Below are positions 35,618 to 44,076 of a DNA stretch of 64,000 nucleotides, piece after piece. The DNA is from Pontibacter amylolyticus. GTDB lineage: Bacteria > Bacteroidota > Bacteroidia > Cytophagales > Hymenobacteraceae. Position numbers and translations under genes: made by a program. Each line of letters starts with the position of its first letter. Position 1 is the first letter of the stretch. Location: NCBI RefSeq assembly GCF_014638845.1, contig NZ_BMFP01000002.1, forward strand, positions 452,373 through 516,372, in the 5' to 3' direction. The notes beneath the pieces were generated by a model, which worked only from the letters and a program-made list of their open reading frames with translations, did not search any database and was not told the origin of the DNA.

Positions 35618-35953
35618 AGCATATAGTTTTAAGGGATATTCTAGTTAGGTATAGAACTATACGCAAAATCAGGCAAGGGATATGAAAATGGGGCTGGAAT
35701 TATTAATAGCCGCAGGTATGGCAGGCACAGGAGGAGCAGTGAGCCAGCGCAGACGATCAGGCATAGTGCCATGGAACTACCGAAGCTTATACCTAAAGCG
35801 TTGAGGATTTGTGCGAAGGTATAGCCGAATTCACGCGGAGGCAGTTCAGGCATGGCGACCAGCGTAATCCCAGGTATAGGTGCTATGCCTAGTTAGTTTT
35901 TGAGAAAGGAGTCCCAAAGTCTTTTGTCAAAAACTCCTTTGTCAAGCCGAAAC
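35618..35953. other. gap rich in AGGTATA motifs
   Basis: About 336 bases with three AGGTATAG octamers and further near-copies, and an inverted repeat AAAGGAGT/ACTCCTTT (35904-35935). A 70-codon leftward frame at 35641-35853 encodes a hydrophobic peptide but shows no homology I recognise and may be chance or a remnant. Confidence 0.4.
35916..35945. repeat. 30-base repeat, copy 1
   Basis: This segment matches 36215-36244 at 26 of 30 positions, sharing CTCCTTTGTCAA and TTTTGTC cores. It lies 8 bases past the stop of the Cys-rich membrane protein gene. Confidence 0.6.
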
Positions 35954-36130
35954 CTATGCCGATTTCTTCGCGAGCTCCTTCTGAATCTTGCTGAAGTCGA
36001 TGGCCGAGCAGCTGCCGCAGCCTTTGGCGCATCCGGCATTTTTGTTCGGCATGAAACTGCGGTAAATCACCCGGCCCATGTAGACCACTGCTACCGCGAA
36101 TATCAGGAAGATGATGATGTTCTGTACCAT
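35954..36130 (-). CDS. FeoB-associated Cys-rich membrane protein, 58 residues
   Basis: A short frame starting MVQNIIIFLIFAVAVVYMG: one transmembrane helix, then a basic turn, then C34-x3-C38-x2-C41 (CAKGCGSC) and a charged tail EKLAKKSA-like. Length and pattern fit the FeoB-associated Cys-rich family, small proteins usually found next to the ferrous iron transporter FeoB. No feoA or feoB is in the window, so the link to iron here is by family only. Confidence 0.8.
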   Translation of the reverse strand: MVQNIIIFLIFAVAVVYMGRVIYRSFMPNKNAGCAKGCGSCSAIDFSKIQKELAKKSA

Positions 36131-36214
36131 ACGCTCTTATCAACTGCACAAAGATACAAAAAGTTTAGAGGTCGTTTTTGATTTTATACCTGAAGACGAA
36201 AAGACCCTTTTATA

Positions 36215-36244
36215 AAAGTTTTTTGTCTTAACCTCCTTTGTCAA
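36215..36244. repeat. 30-base repeat, copy 2
   Basis: The partner of 35916-35945, placed 5 bases past the stop of the inositol-monophosphatase-family gene. Confidence 0.6.
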
Positions 36245-36249
36245 ACAGC

Positions 36250-37053
36250 TTACGGGAGCTGCTCTTTCCAGTGCTCGGCAATCGTATCGAGCATCTCCTG
36301 GTGGATGTTGCCGTTGCTGGCCACAATCTCCCGGTCAAAAACATAGTCGCCGCCCGCTGTGAACTTCGAGACATGGCCGCCGGCCTCCTGCACGATAATG
36401 GCGCCGCCTGCCACATCCCAGGCGTTCAGGTTAAACTCAAAGAAGCCCTCAAAACGGCCCACCGCTACATAGGCCAGGTCCAGCGCCGCTGAGCCGAGCC
36501 GACGCACCCCATGCGATTTGCCCATGAAAGCGCCCAGCACCTGCAGGTACTGCTGCGTGAGCCCGAACTCGTAATAAGGAAAGCCAGTGGCGATGAGCGA
36601 ATCCTTTAGTTTTTCTGCAGGCGATACCTTGATGGGACTGTCATTCAAGAACGCACCGTTGCCCTTGGTGGCGTAGAAGCATTCGTCTTTGTTGATCTCG
36701 TACACAATGCCCAGTACCACCTCGTCGCCTTCCATCAGGGCCACGCTCACAGAGTAGAGAGGCAGGCCATGGGTAAAGTTGGTGGTGCCATCCAGCGGGT
36801 CGATAACCCAGTTGAAGCGCTCGCCACGGGTGTTGTCGGTTTCCTCTTCTGTAATAAAGCCCGCCTCGGGGAAGAGATTGCGCAGGCCCTCGACCAGTTG
36901 CTTTTCGGCCTCTTTGTCTACGTAAGACACCAGGTTGTTGAATCCCTTCAATTCTACCCTGCCCCTGTCAAAATCAGCGGCTTCGTGCTTGATAAAGGCG
37001 CCTACTCTTTTGACGATGATAATGGCATTCTGGCAAAGTTGCTGCAAGTTCAT
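36250..37053 (-). CDS. inositol monophosphatase family protein
   Basis: A 267-residue Mg2+-dependent, lithium-sensitive-type phosphatase. The first metal site (EEETDN), the signature WVIDPLDGTTNFTHGLP and the C-terminal NAWDVAGGAIIVQEAGG are all present. It may act on inositol phosphate, other sugar phosphates or, as a SuhB-like protein, in rRNA transcription; sequence does not decide. Its ATG overlaps the TGA of the DUF4105/Lnb gene by four bases (ATGA), indicating translational coupling. Confidence 0.93.
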   Translation of the reverse strand: MNLQQLCQNAIIIVKRVGAFIKHEAADFDRGRVELKGFNNLVSYVDKEAEKQLVEGLRNLFPEAGFITEEETDNTRGERFNWVIDPLDGTTNFTHGLPLYSVSVALMEGDEVVLGIVYEINKDECFYATKGNGAFLNDSPIKVSPAEKLKDSLIATGFPYYEFGLTQQYLQVLGAFMGKSHGVRRLGSAALDLAYVAVGRFEGFFEFNLNAWDVAGGAIIVQEAGGHVSKFTAGGDYVFDREIVASNGNIHQEMLDTIAEHWKEQLP

Positions 37054-38288
37054 ATACGCTCCTTTATTTTAGTATTTGTGTTGCTGATAACCGTGGGCTG
37101 TCTGGCAGCCCAAACCGTATACGCGGCTCTTACCAGGAGGGCTAAGGCAATTGGGAAAACGGCAGTGTGCAGTTGCTGCGGCCACGCCCACCACAGCAGT
37201 AGGGTGATGAACGCCAGTGCAGCCGTCACCAGCATGTACTTCTGCAACCAGCCCGGCAGCACCGGACGGGCCAGGAAGGCCGCCGCTATAACGTGGGTAG
37301 GAAGCGCCCAGAGCAAATTAAAGTTATTGGCAGCCGCCTGGTGATCGGTGGCAAACCAAAGCAGAAACAACAACACGCCCAGCAGACCGGTGATCAGGAA
37401 GAAAAACACATCAAACATACGGCTGCGCTTGCGGCGCTTGTAATCCAGGTACGTTATCAGGGCAACTGCCCCGAAAAACAGCCACCACACCACCACCGGG
37501 TTAAACGGGCCGCCAGTGGAGGTAGGCGGAGGGCTGTTCTGGAAAATAACGGTTGGTTCGCCCACCAAAGGTACCTGCTGACCATTTTGCTGAATGGTGG
37601 CGCTGCCGAATCCCTCCGAAAGGTAATCCGGCAGGAACATGTACTCGTAAGGCGTGGCTTTCTGGTCGATCGGTGCGCCCAAGGCCAGGTCTATCCCGAA
37701 ATCGGACCAGGGCTGCGGCGGCAGGTATAGGTCGATCAGGTTGCGGAAGCTCATGTCCTGATCAAGATGCGTGATGTTGAAGGCCACCTGGTCTGGGAAG
37801 GTAGCTTCTACACCGTCGCGGATGCGGGTGGCGCAGTTGTCGAAGAAGAAGTCGTAGAGGTAGAAGCGGTTCTGGGGCAGGTAGTTGTTTGTGAGGAACT
37901 GCCAGTACTGCTGCTTCTGCGCTTCCGTGAAGTTCATCTCCTGCTCATAAATGGAGCGGTTGTCCAGGGTATAGCTGTAGGCGAAATCCTGGAAGTAGGC
38001 AATGGAGAGCTTGTAGTTGAGCTTGCCCCGGATGAACTTGATGTAGAAGCCGGGCTCATTGAAGTCGAAGGTGCCGTAGTTGAACACGATGTCCATACCT
38101 GTGGCGGGGTCGTTGACGCGCACGGCGCTGTGCCCGAATATGGCGTACAGCTCTTCGCCCGGTGAGCAGGTGATCAGGCTAATCTTGGCCTCCGTAGACA
38201 GGCGGGTGTCCTCAAACTGCGCCTGTGCCTGCAGGGCAACCAGCAGCAGCGTGCATATGAGTGAGAGCTTTTTAAGGTATAGCTTCAT
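37050..38288 (-). CDS. DUF4105 (Lnb-type) membrane protein
   Basis: A 412-residue protein with a signal peptide (ending near LQAQAQ), a periplasmic N-terminal domain with the DUF4105 blocks SLITCSPGEELYAIFGHSAV, FNYGTFDFNEPGFYIKFI and FDNCATRIRD, and five C-terminal transmembrane helices. DUF4105 has been renamed for Lnb, reported as a lipoprotein N-acylating enzyme in Bacteroides; conserved Cys and His are visible in SLITC and FGHSAV. The window encodes several lipoproteins that could be substrates. The ATG at 38288 is chosen over an extended frame to 38312. Confidence 0.85.
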   Translation of the reverse strand: MKLYLKKLSLICTLLLVALQAQAQFEDTRLSTEAKISLITCSPGEELYAIFGHSAVRVNDPATGMDIVFNYGTFDFNEPGFYIKFIRGKLNYKLSIAYFQDFAYSYTLDNRSIYEQEMNFTEAQKQQYWQFLTNNYLPQNRFYLYDFFFDNCATRIRDGVEATFPDQVAFNITHLDQDMSFRNLIDLYLPPQPWSDFGIDLALGAPIDQKATPYEYMFLPDYLSEGFGSATIQQNGQQVPLVGEPTVIFQNSPPPTSTGGPFNPVVVWWLFFGAVALITYLDYKRRKRSRMFDVFFFLITGLLGVLLFLLWFATDHQAAANNFNLLWALPTHVIAAAFLARPVLPGWLQKYMLVTAALAFITLLLWWAWPQQLHTAVFPIALALLVRAAYTVWAARQPTVISNTNTKIKERI

Positions 38289-38470
38289 GGTAGTTTCAGT
38301 ATCACGACACACGTATCAAGTATCACGATTTTCGTGTGTAGTATGCGTTTATAACAATATCTCCAGATCTAATCTACCAGGCAGGCCTGGCCAGGGTCTA
38401 GGGTTCGGGTTCTTAACGACACAGGTATAAAAATCAGACGTGCTACTTGATACATGTGTCATGATACGTT

Positions 38471-39163
38471 TTACTTCGCTCCTGCCCCGGAAACCACCAG
38501 CACAAACTCTCCCTTTATGGCTTTGGTGGTGAAGAGCTCGATCAGTTCGTCAAGCGTGCCGTTCACGGTCTCCTCAAACATCTTCGAGATTTCACGTGAA
38601 ACAGAGGCCATGCGCTCGCCCCCGAAGTACTCTTTGAACTGCGTAAGCGTTTTGAGCAGGCGGTGCGGAGATTCGTAGAAAATCATGGTGCGCTCCTCGG
38701 CAGCCAAGCTGATCAGGCGCGTCTGCCGTCCTTTTTTCAGTGGCAGAAAACCCTCGAAGGTAAAGCGATCAGTGCTGAAACCGGATTTCACCAAAGCGGG
38801 AACAAAAGCGGTTGCGCCGGGCAGACATTCTACTTTGAGACCGGCCTTCAGGCATTCGCGCACGAGCAGGAAGCCGGGGTCAGAAATTCCGGGCGTGCCG
38901 GCATCCGAAATAAGCGCCATTACCTCGCCCGCTTTCATGCGCTCTGCCAGGTGTGCGCTGGCTTTGTGCTCGTTGTGCAGATGGTGGCTGTGCATGCGCT
39001 TCTCTATACCTAGGTGCTGCAACAGCTTGCCGCTGGTACGGGTATCCTCGGCCAGAATCACGTCCACTTCCTTCAGGATGCGAATAGCCCGCAGCGTAAT
39101 GTCCTCCAGGTTTCCGATGGGTGTCGGCACGAGGTATAGATTGGTTTTTTCAGGTTCCTGCAT
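38471..39163 (-). CDS. rsmI: 16S rRNA (cytidine(1402)-2'-O)-methyltransferase
   Basis: A 230-residue tetrapyrrole-methylase-fold enzyme. It begins LYLVPTPIGNLEDITLRA and contains EDTRTSGKLL, HNEHK and the SAM-binding ISDAGTPGISDPG, all RsmI hallmarks. It methylates the ribose of C1402 in 16S rRNA. A near-consensus parS site lies within its coding sequence. Confidence 0.95.
   Translation of the reverse strand: MQEPEKTNLYLVPTPIGNLEDITLRAIRILKEVDVILAEDTRTSGKLLQHLGIEKRMHSHHLHNEHKASAHLAERMKAGEVMALISDAGTPGISDPGFLLVRECLKAGLKVECLPGATAFVPALVKSGFSTDRFTFEGFLPLKKGRQTRLISLAAEERTMIFYESPHRLLKTLTQFKEYFGGERMASVSREISKMFEETVNGTLDELIELFTTKAIKGEFVLVVSGAGAK
38588..38603. promoter_or_regulatory. second parS-like site, inside rsmI
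   Basis: GATTTCACGTGAAACA matches the 16-base parS palindrome at 14 positions, differing only at the first two, with the CACGTG core and both half-sites otherwise intact. Coding location is common for parS. The distance to the perfect site is 34.8 kb. Confidence 0.6.
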
Positions 39164-39255
39164 GCAGCAAAGGTATTACTTAATTGTCGATTGTGCACAG
39201 CTGATTGCTTCGCCAGCGCACTGGTTTACGCAGCTGTAAGTGAGCTACAAGCAAT

Positions 39256-39501
39256 TTATACCATCATGCTATCGTAGATTTCGTCGATGCGCCGGGCCAG
39301 CTCTACATCTTTGTCTGTCACCGTATTGCCGGCGTCGTGGGTGGTCAGCTCGATCTCTACTTTGTTGTACACATTGCTCCACCACGGGTGATGATTGAGC
39401 TCCTGGGCCACATCGGCCACTTTGTTCATAAAAGCCATGGCCGCCCTGAAGTCTTTGAACTCGAGGCTGCGGGTGAGTTTATTTTCAGTTTCCTTCCACA
39501 T
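39256..39501 (-). CDS. 4a-hydroxytetrahydrobiopterin dehydratase (PCD/DCoH)
   Basis: An 81-residue protein with the family motif ELNHHPWWSNVYNKVEIEL and the ending THDAGNTVTDKDVELARRID. It dehydrates carbinolamine pterin, or in bacteria may act in molybdopterin or quinone pathways. It is slightly shorter than usual (about 95-100), missing part of the N-terminal strand. Confidence 0.9.
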   Translation of the reverse strand: MWKETENKLTRSLEFKDFRAAMAFMNKVADVAQELNHHPWWSNVYNKVEIELTTHDAGNTVTDKDVELARRIDEIYDSMMV

Positions 39502-39618
39502 GTTCTTCCGGTGCTAAATTTTAAGGTATAAACGGCCAGCTACCTCACAAGATGCCGACCTGCGGTAACTAGGCTAAAAATGCAGGCGTATAGTAGGGAC
39601 TGCGATCACACTAAAACT

Positions 39619-40488
39619 ATGAAAACTATGGCAAACAAACCAAAAGAAGTGCCCGCTCAGAAGCAAGACGAGCAACCCGGCAAAGAGCACAAAATGACCC
39701 CACGGCCGGAGTACATACGCGAAAACTACAAAGGCAGCGATAAACTGAAAGGCAAAAAAGCCCTGATAACGGGCGGTGACAGCGGTATAGGCCGTGCCGT
39801 GGCCGTGCACTTTGCCCGCGAAGGGGCCGATGTGGCCATCGTATACCTGAATGAGGACAAAGACGCCAAAGACACACTTCAGCTAATCGAGAAGGAGGGC
39901 CGGAAAGGGGTGCTCATCTCAGGCGATATCGGTGACGAATCCTTTTGCAAAAGTGCGGTGAAGCAGGCCGTGAAGGAACTCGGAGGCTTGGACATACTGG
40001 TCAACAACGCCGCTGAGCAGCACGACCAGGCCGACCTCCGGGACATCACGAAAGATCAGCTGCAGCGCACCTTTCAGACCAACATTTTCTCGATGTTCTA
40101 CATGACCAAAGCGGCCCTGGACCACCTGAAAGAAGGCAGTGCGATCGTCAATTCTACTTCCGTTACCTCCTACCGTGGCAGCGACCACCTCATGGACTAC
40201 GCCTCCACCAAAGGAGCGATCACAGCCTTCACCCGCTCCCTTTCCTCTAACCTGGCCGAAAAGAAAATACGGGTAAACGCGGTGGCCCCCGGCCCGATCT
40301 GGACCCCGCTTATACCTGCCTCTTTTGACAAAAAGAAAGTGAAGGAATTCGGGCAGGATGCGCCGCTGGGGCGTCCTGGGCAGCCATCAGAGGTGGCGCC
40401 GGCCTATGTGCTGCTGGCCTCGGAAGACGGCTCTTACATAACCGGGCAGGTGATCCATGTGAACGGCGGCGAACAGGTAGGCAGCTAA
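39619..40488 (+). CDS. SDR family oxidoreductase with N-terminal extension
   Basis: A 289-residue short-chain dehydrogenase of the long bacterial type with a charged, Pro-rich leader (KEVPAQKQDEQPGKEHKMTP). The cofactor motif is TGGDSGIGRAV, then NNAAEQ, catalytic STSVTSY and DYASTKGA, and the end GQVIHVNGGEQVGS. Homologues are often general-stress proteins. ATGs at 39619 and 39628 are both possible. It is followed by two small hydrophilic proteins. Confidence 0.9.
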   Translation: MKTMANKPKEVPAQKQDEQPGKEHKMTPRPEYIRENYKGSDKLKGKKALITGGDSGIGRAVAVHFAREGADVAIVYLNEDKDAKDTLQLIEKEGRKGVLISGDIGDESFCKSAVKQAVKELGGLDILVNNAAEQHDQADLRDITKDQLQRTFQTNIFSMFYMTKAALDHLKEGSAIVNSTSVTSYRGSDHLMDYASTKGAITAFTRSLSSNLAEKKIRVNAVAPGPIWTPLIPASFDKKKVKEFGQDAPLGRPGQPSEVAPAYVLLASEDGSYITGQVIHVNGGEQVGS

Positions 40489-40564
40489 TCAAATTAAACC
40501 ATAGCGGCCGAAAAGGAGTAAAAACAGGTATAGCTCCCGAGCGGAGCGCGATAAAGACACAACT

Positions 40565-40876
40565 ATGGAAAACAAAGAAAACGATAAACACGCAGGTGAA
40601 TCGAATCACAGTGAGGCCGCCAAAAACAGGCCGGTGCGTGTGATTGAGGACGACACCACGGATCAGGAATTCCGTGCAGGGCACATCATACCCGGCGCTG
40701 ATCCGCCCAAGAACGAGCACCAGCGCGGCGGCTTCGGTAACCGCGACGGCAAAGAGGGCTTTGGCAGCGACACGGCTTCCGAGGGACCATCAGCCACTGG
40801 CGTGAACGACTACGCCGACGACGGCACACCGCCACCCGACAACATGCGCACCGAAGACGAAGGGCGCGGCACCTGA
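40565..40876 (+). CDS. small hydrophilic disordered protein, 103 residues
   Basis: Composition is dominated by Asp, Glu, Gly, Asn and Pro with no hydrophobic core, so it is probably intrinsically disordered (NKENDKHAGESNHSE, GNRDGKEGFGSDT). I do not recognise a family. Such hydrophilin-like proteins often accumulate under osmotic or desiccation stress. It is separated from its neighbours by AGGTATAG copies and a terminator. Confidence 0.65.
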   Translation: MENKENDKHAGESNHSEAAKNRPVRVIEDDTTDQEFRAGHIIPGADPPKNEHQRGGFGNRDGKEGFGSDTASEGPSATGVNDYADDGTPPPDNMRTEDEGRGT

Positions 40877-40905
40877 TCAGTAGCATCGAATTTTACACAA
40901 GGTAT

Positions 40906-40947
40906 AGCTGCTTCAGGTATAGCCTGAAGCAGCTTGCCTTTCATTTT
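40906..40947 (+). terminator. intrinsic terminator with AGGTATAG in its hairpin
   Basis: A perfect 12-bp stem (AGCTGCTTCAGG / CCTGAAGCAGCT) around TATAG. One octamer abuts the left arm and a second spans its top into the loop. Confidence 0.85.
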
Positions 40948-40973
40948 TAACTTAACTACAAGGAGGACACATT

Positions 40974-41210
40974 ATGCCATCATATAAGCATACCCAGCCT
41001 GGAGGGGAAAATTCAGGAAATCCAACAGGCAAGGGCCAGGACAAAGCCGGCGCCAAACCTGTGGACCCAAACAGCACCAGATCGGAACACGAAGAACTGG
41101 AAGAGAAATATACCGTGGATGATGCGGATGAGACCGGCGCCAATGTACGCGTCAACAACCCGAACCGCAACCACGACAAGCCCGGCCTAGACAATAACAA
41201 GTATAACTAA
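40974..41210 (+). CDS. small hydrophilic disordered protein, 78 residues
   Basis: A charged, Gly/Asn-rich sequence with no hydrophobic segments (QPGGENSGNPTGKGQDKAG; VRVNNPNRNHDKPGLDNN). An AAGGAGG ribosome-binding site precedes the ATG, stronger than usual for this phylum. It resembles its upstream neighbour in composition only. Function unknown; a stress-protective role is plausible by context. Confidence 0.65.
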   Translation: MPSYKHTQPGGENSGNPTGKGQDKAGAKPVDPNSTRSEHEELEEKYTVDDADETGANVRVNNPNRNHDKPGLDNNKYN

Positions 41211-41232
41211 TCAGAAAAAAACAGCTGAAGAG

Positions 41233-41268
41233 AATAGCACCTGCTTATAACACAGGTGCTATTTTTTT
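41233..41268 (+). terminator. intrinsic terminator after the 78-residue protein
   Basis: An 11-bp stem (AATAGCACCTG / CAGGTGCTATT) with a 9-base loop followed by a T-run. Confidence 0.88.
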
Positions 41269-41306
41269 AGCCTGTTTAAAACGATTCAGACCAGACGTAC
41301 CCCGCC

Positions 41307-42002
41307 ATGGCCCGATACGCGATCAGTGACATACACGGCTGCGCCCGCACTTTTAAAACGCTTGTGCTTGAGCAGCTGCAGCTCAAAAAAACGGACGAGC
41401 TATACCTGCTCGGCGATTACGTAAACAAAGGCCCTGACAGCAAAGGCGTACTCGATTTCATTATTCATCTTCAGAAGCAGCAGTACCAGGTGTATTGCCT
41501 GCGCGGCAACCACGACCAGATGCTACTCAAAGCTGCTTCCAAAGGAGAGTCAGCGCTGAACCTTTCAGAGCCGGAGAAAGAAATGGTGCTGCAAAACTTT
41601 GGGATGCAGGATTTCAGAAAACTCCCCACCACCTATGCCCGTTTCATAGACTCCCTTCCCTACTACCTCGAACTATCCGACTACTACCTGGTGCACGCCG
41701 GCTTCGACTTCCACCAGGATGATCTGTTCAGAGACATAGAGGCCATGCTTAACATCAGAAACTATAACGTCGACTGGAATCGGCTGGATAACAAGAGACT
41801 GCTGCACGGCCATACCCCTACTGCCCTTCATGCCATAAAGAAAAGTGTTACACACCAAAACGCCCGCGTCAACCTCGATGCAGGCTGCGTCTACTACAAA
41901 AACGCCGCCTATGGCAACCTGGTGGCGTTGGATTTAGATACTAATTTATTGAATATTCAGTGCAATTTAGACCGCCCTTATACTGTTCGCAGAAAGAGCT
42001 GA
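41307..42002 (+). CDS. PPP-type serine/threonine phosphatase or nucleotide phosphatase
   Basis: A 231-residue metallophosphoesterase with the motifs DIHG, GDYVNKGPDS, RGNHD and HGHTP in order. The usual GDYVDRG reads GDYVNKG here, a variant I believe is seen in other Bacteroidota. The metal ligands in the other motifs are intact. It resembles small bacterial PrpA/ApaH-like phosphatases; the target is unknown. It is the last gene before the AT-rich T9SS island. Confidence 0.9.
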   Translation: MARYAISDIHGCARTFKTLVLEQLQLKKTDELYLLGDYVNKGPDSKGVLDFIIHLQKQQYQVYCLRGNHDQMLLKAASKGESALNLSEPEKEMVLQNFGMQDFRKLPTTYARFIDSLPYYLELSDYYLVHAGFDFHQDDLFRDIEAMLNIRNYNVDWNRLDNKRLLHGHTPTALHAIKKSVTHQNARVNLDAGCVYYKNAAYGNLVALDLDTNLLNIQCNLDRPYTVRRKS

Positions 42003-42418
42003 TAATTAAATATTTGAATCGTTATAATTGGCTATTGGTAAGATAATTTTGGTTATTAAAGCATATGGGTGTGTATAAAACCATTAAAATTTAGTGCAAT
42101 TTGTGAAAATCTAATAAAATAAATAACATAAATAATGTGAGTTTTTGTGGTGCAATTCTTAATATTGCTTTATAGTTATAAACAATTACACTTAATAGCT
42201 GCAAGGCAAAACAAAATTCCAGAATATTTAACGAGGTATTAGGCTACTCTAGTAAGCTATAGCATACTGTGCTTTCCTGACGAAGTGGTGAACCTTAAGC
42301 TTCAGCTTTAAGAAGCAGATGCAGGAAGTGCTTGAAAAAGCATGCTGGAATTGCTTTGCCCATTTTTTCCAGCTTGTGAGTAGGTGCATAGGGATACTTC
42401 TAACCTTTTATAATTTTT
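42003..42418. promoter_or_regulatory. AT-rich leader and promoter of the first T9SS cargo gene
   Basis: About 416 bases without a gene. A TAATTTTG -7-like box is at 42045-42052, which would leave a leader of about 360 bases. GCAATTTGT (42096) and TTAATATTGCTTTATA (42159) recur upstream of the next T9SS gene at matching distances. Two AAGC-rich hairpin-like segments follow. Confidence 0.5.
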
Positions 42419-44020
42419 ATGAAACACTTCTACAACTCAAACACGGCTGCAGGTAACCCGCAGCCAATTGCTAAAGCCATGGGAACGGCGATTAGCGGTA
42501 AACTCCTCACTTTTCTGTTATTGGGCTTTTTCCTGCTGGTGAGTGGGGAGAGTATGGGACAAGCTGCAGTTATTACCAATATTACTCCTAAATGTGGTAT
42601 AAAAGGCCAGGCTTTAAATTTAACAATAGTTGGTACGGGCTTTAAGATAAACCAAGGCGGAGGTAATGATCATGATGCCCATGTAGTAATTAATGGCAAT
42701 ACTTCGAGCCTAATAGTTCCTACTTCTAAAACATCAACTGAATTGCAAGTAAATATTCCTGCTAGCAGAGTAATAGGTGATTTTTTAGATATCCAAGTTA
42801 GGCAGAGGGAAAGTAGTGGGAATGTTTATCCATTGTCTAATGTTGTACGAGTACATTTATATGACATTCTGCCTACCCTTAGCCCAATAGGAAATATAAC
42901 TGCTTCAAGGGATATCTCTTGTGGAGTGCAGCAGGTTACTTACTCAGTTCCAGCGGTAACAAATGCCACATCTTACAATTGGGTAATACCATCAGGAGCG
43001 TCTGTTATAGGGGCTACAAACACTAATAGCATTATTTTGGAATATACTGATGCAGACCTAGTTGGAACGGTATCAGTTTCAGCAAGTAATAATTGCTTTA
43101 CAAGTGGATCTACAAGTTTAAGTATAGTGCATAAAAAATCTACTATATTGTCAGGAGGTAGGATAGATATAAGGACTACTAATCCAGACAACAGAGTTGA
43201 TGCTTTCAAACCTGCAACATTTATAGCATGGTCAGAAATTACAGAGGCGAATGACGTTGCTAGCTATGCTTGGTTTATAACAACTGATGGAGTGAACTGG
43301 GCTGGTGTACCTAATTCAAATTCAAAAGAAATTACTATTGCCTCTGTCCCTGAAAATTTAAAAGGCATTCAAGTGTTTTTGTACGCAAAGCAAGAAGGAA
43401 ATCTTAGTACTTGTTACAATAACCTACCAGCAAATAGAATTGTTGAGATAAATAATATTGGTATAGTTCCCCTCCCAGTAGAACTCGTCTCCTTCAACGT
43501 GAAGCGTGATGTCAAAGGAGCAAAATTAGTATGGGCAACAGCCTCGGAACTAGATAACAAAGGCTTCGAGGTACAGGTTTCGACAGATAGCAGAACATTC
43601 GTAGCTATTGGCTTTGTAGAAAGCAAAGTAGGTACAACCTCACTGCGTCAGGACTACAGCTTCCTTGATACAAAAGCTGTGTCTGGCACACGCTATTACC
43701 GTTTAAAGCAGGTCGACCTAGATGGCACTACCTCGCTGTCGCCAGTAAGGGCCATTGTGCTTGATAGTGACAACAGCATTGCGGCAGCCTACCCTAACCC
43801 ATTTAGCGATGTAGTAACGGTAAGACTACCTGGCACAGAATCGCGGCAGGTAAAGGCAACACTTACCGATGCAATGGGCAAGGTGATGCTCGAAACTGTA
43901 GAGGAAACAGCTGGTAACTCCATCAGTGTCAGTACGCACAATATTTCCACAAGTGGTATGTACATGCTGCATGTATATGACAACGATACCAAATACACTT
44001 TTAAGCTTATGAAACGATAG
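42419..44020 (+). CDS. T9SS cargo protein with IPT/TIG-like and PKD-like domains
   Basis: A 533-residue secreted protein. A long signal peptide (about 48 residues, starting MKHFYN and ending SGESMGQ) is followed by an IPT/TIG-like domain (ITNITPKCGIKGQALNL), a PKD-like domain (TSYNWVIPSGASV) and, from about 356, the PLPVELVSFNV segment that often precedes sorting tails. A T9SS type A C-terminal domain ends in YPNPFSDVVTV...YTFKLMKR. The signal peptide and last 180 residues closely match the next gene. It is AT-rich. No catalytic site is visible; surface adhesion or a structural role is likely. Confidence 0.85.
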   Translation: MKHFYNSNTAAGNPQPIAKAMGTAISGKLLTFLLLGFFLLVSGESMGQAAVITNITPKCGIKGQALNLTIVGTGFKINQGGGNDHDAHVVINGNTSSLIVPTSKTSTELQVNIPASRVIGDFLDIQVRQRESSGNVYPLSNVVRVHLYDILPTLSPIGNITASRDISCGVQQVTYSVPAVTNATSYNWVIPSGASVIGATNTNSIILEYTDADLVGTVSVSASNNCFTSGSTSLSIVHKKSTILSGGRIDIRTTNPDNRVDAFKPATFIAWSEITEANDVASYAWFITTDGVNWAGVPNSNSKEITIASVPENLKGIQVFLYAKQEGNLSTCYNNLPANRIVEINNIGIVPLPVELVSFNVKRDVKGAKLVWATASELDNKGFEVQVSTDSRTFVAIGFVESKVGTTSLRQDYSFLDTKAVSGTRYYRLKQVDLDGTTSLSPVRAIVLDSDNSIAAAYPNPFSDVVTVRLPGTESRQVKATLTDAMGKVMLETVEETAGNSISVSTHNISTSGMYMLHVYDNDTKYTFKLMKR

Positions 44021-44044
44021 TGATATCAATGCTATAACAAAGCA

Positions 44045-44076
44045 AAAAAGGGCTGCAGTAACTGCAGCCCTTTTTT
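44045..44076 (+). terminator. intrinsic terminator after the first T9SS cargo gene
   Basis: GGGCTGCAG / CTGCAGCCC around a short TAA-centred loop, flanked by A6 and T6. Confidence 0.9.

Noticed and set aside
35641..35853. 70-codon leftward hydrophobic frame
   Set aside because: No homology, low-complexity end, and it runs through several AGGTATA motifs; kept only as a note in the gap entry.
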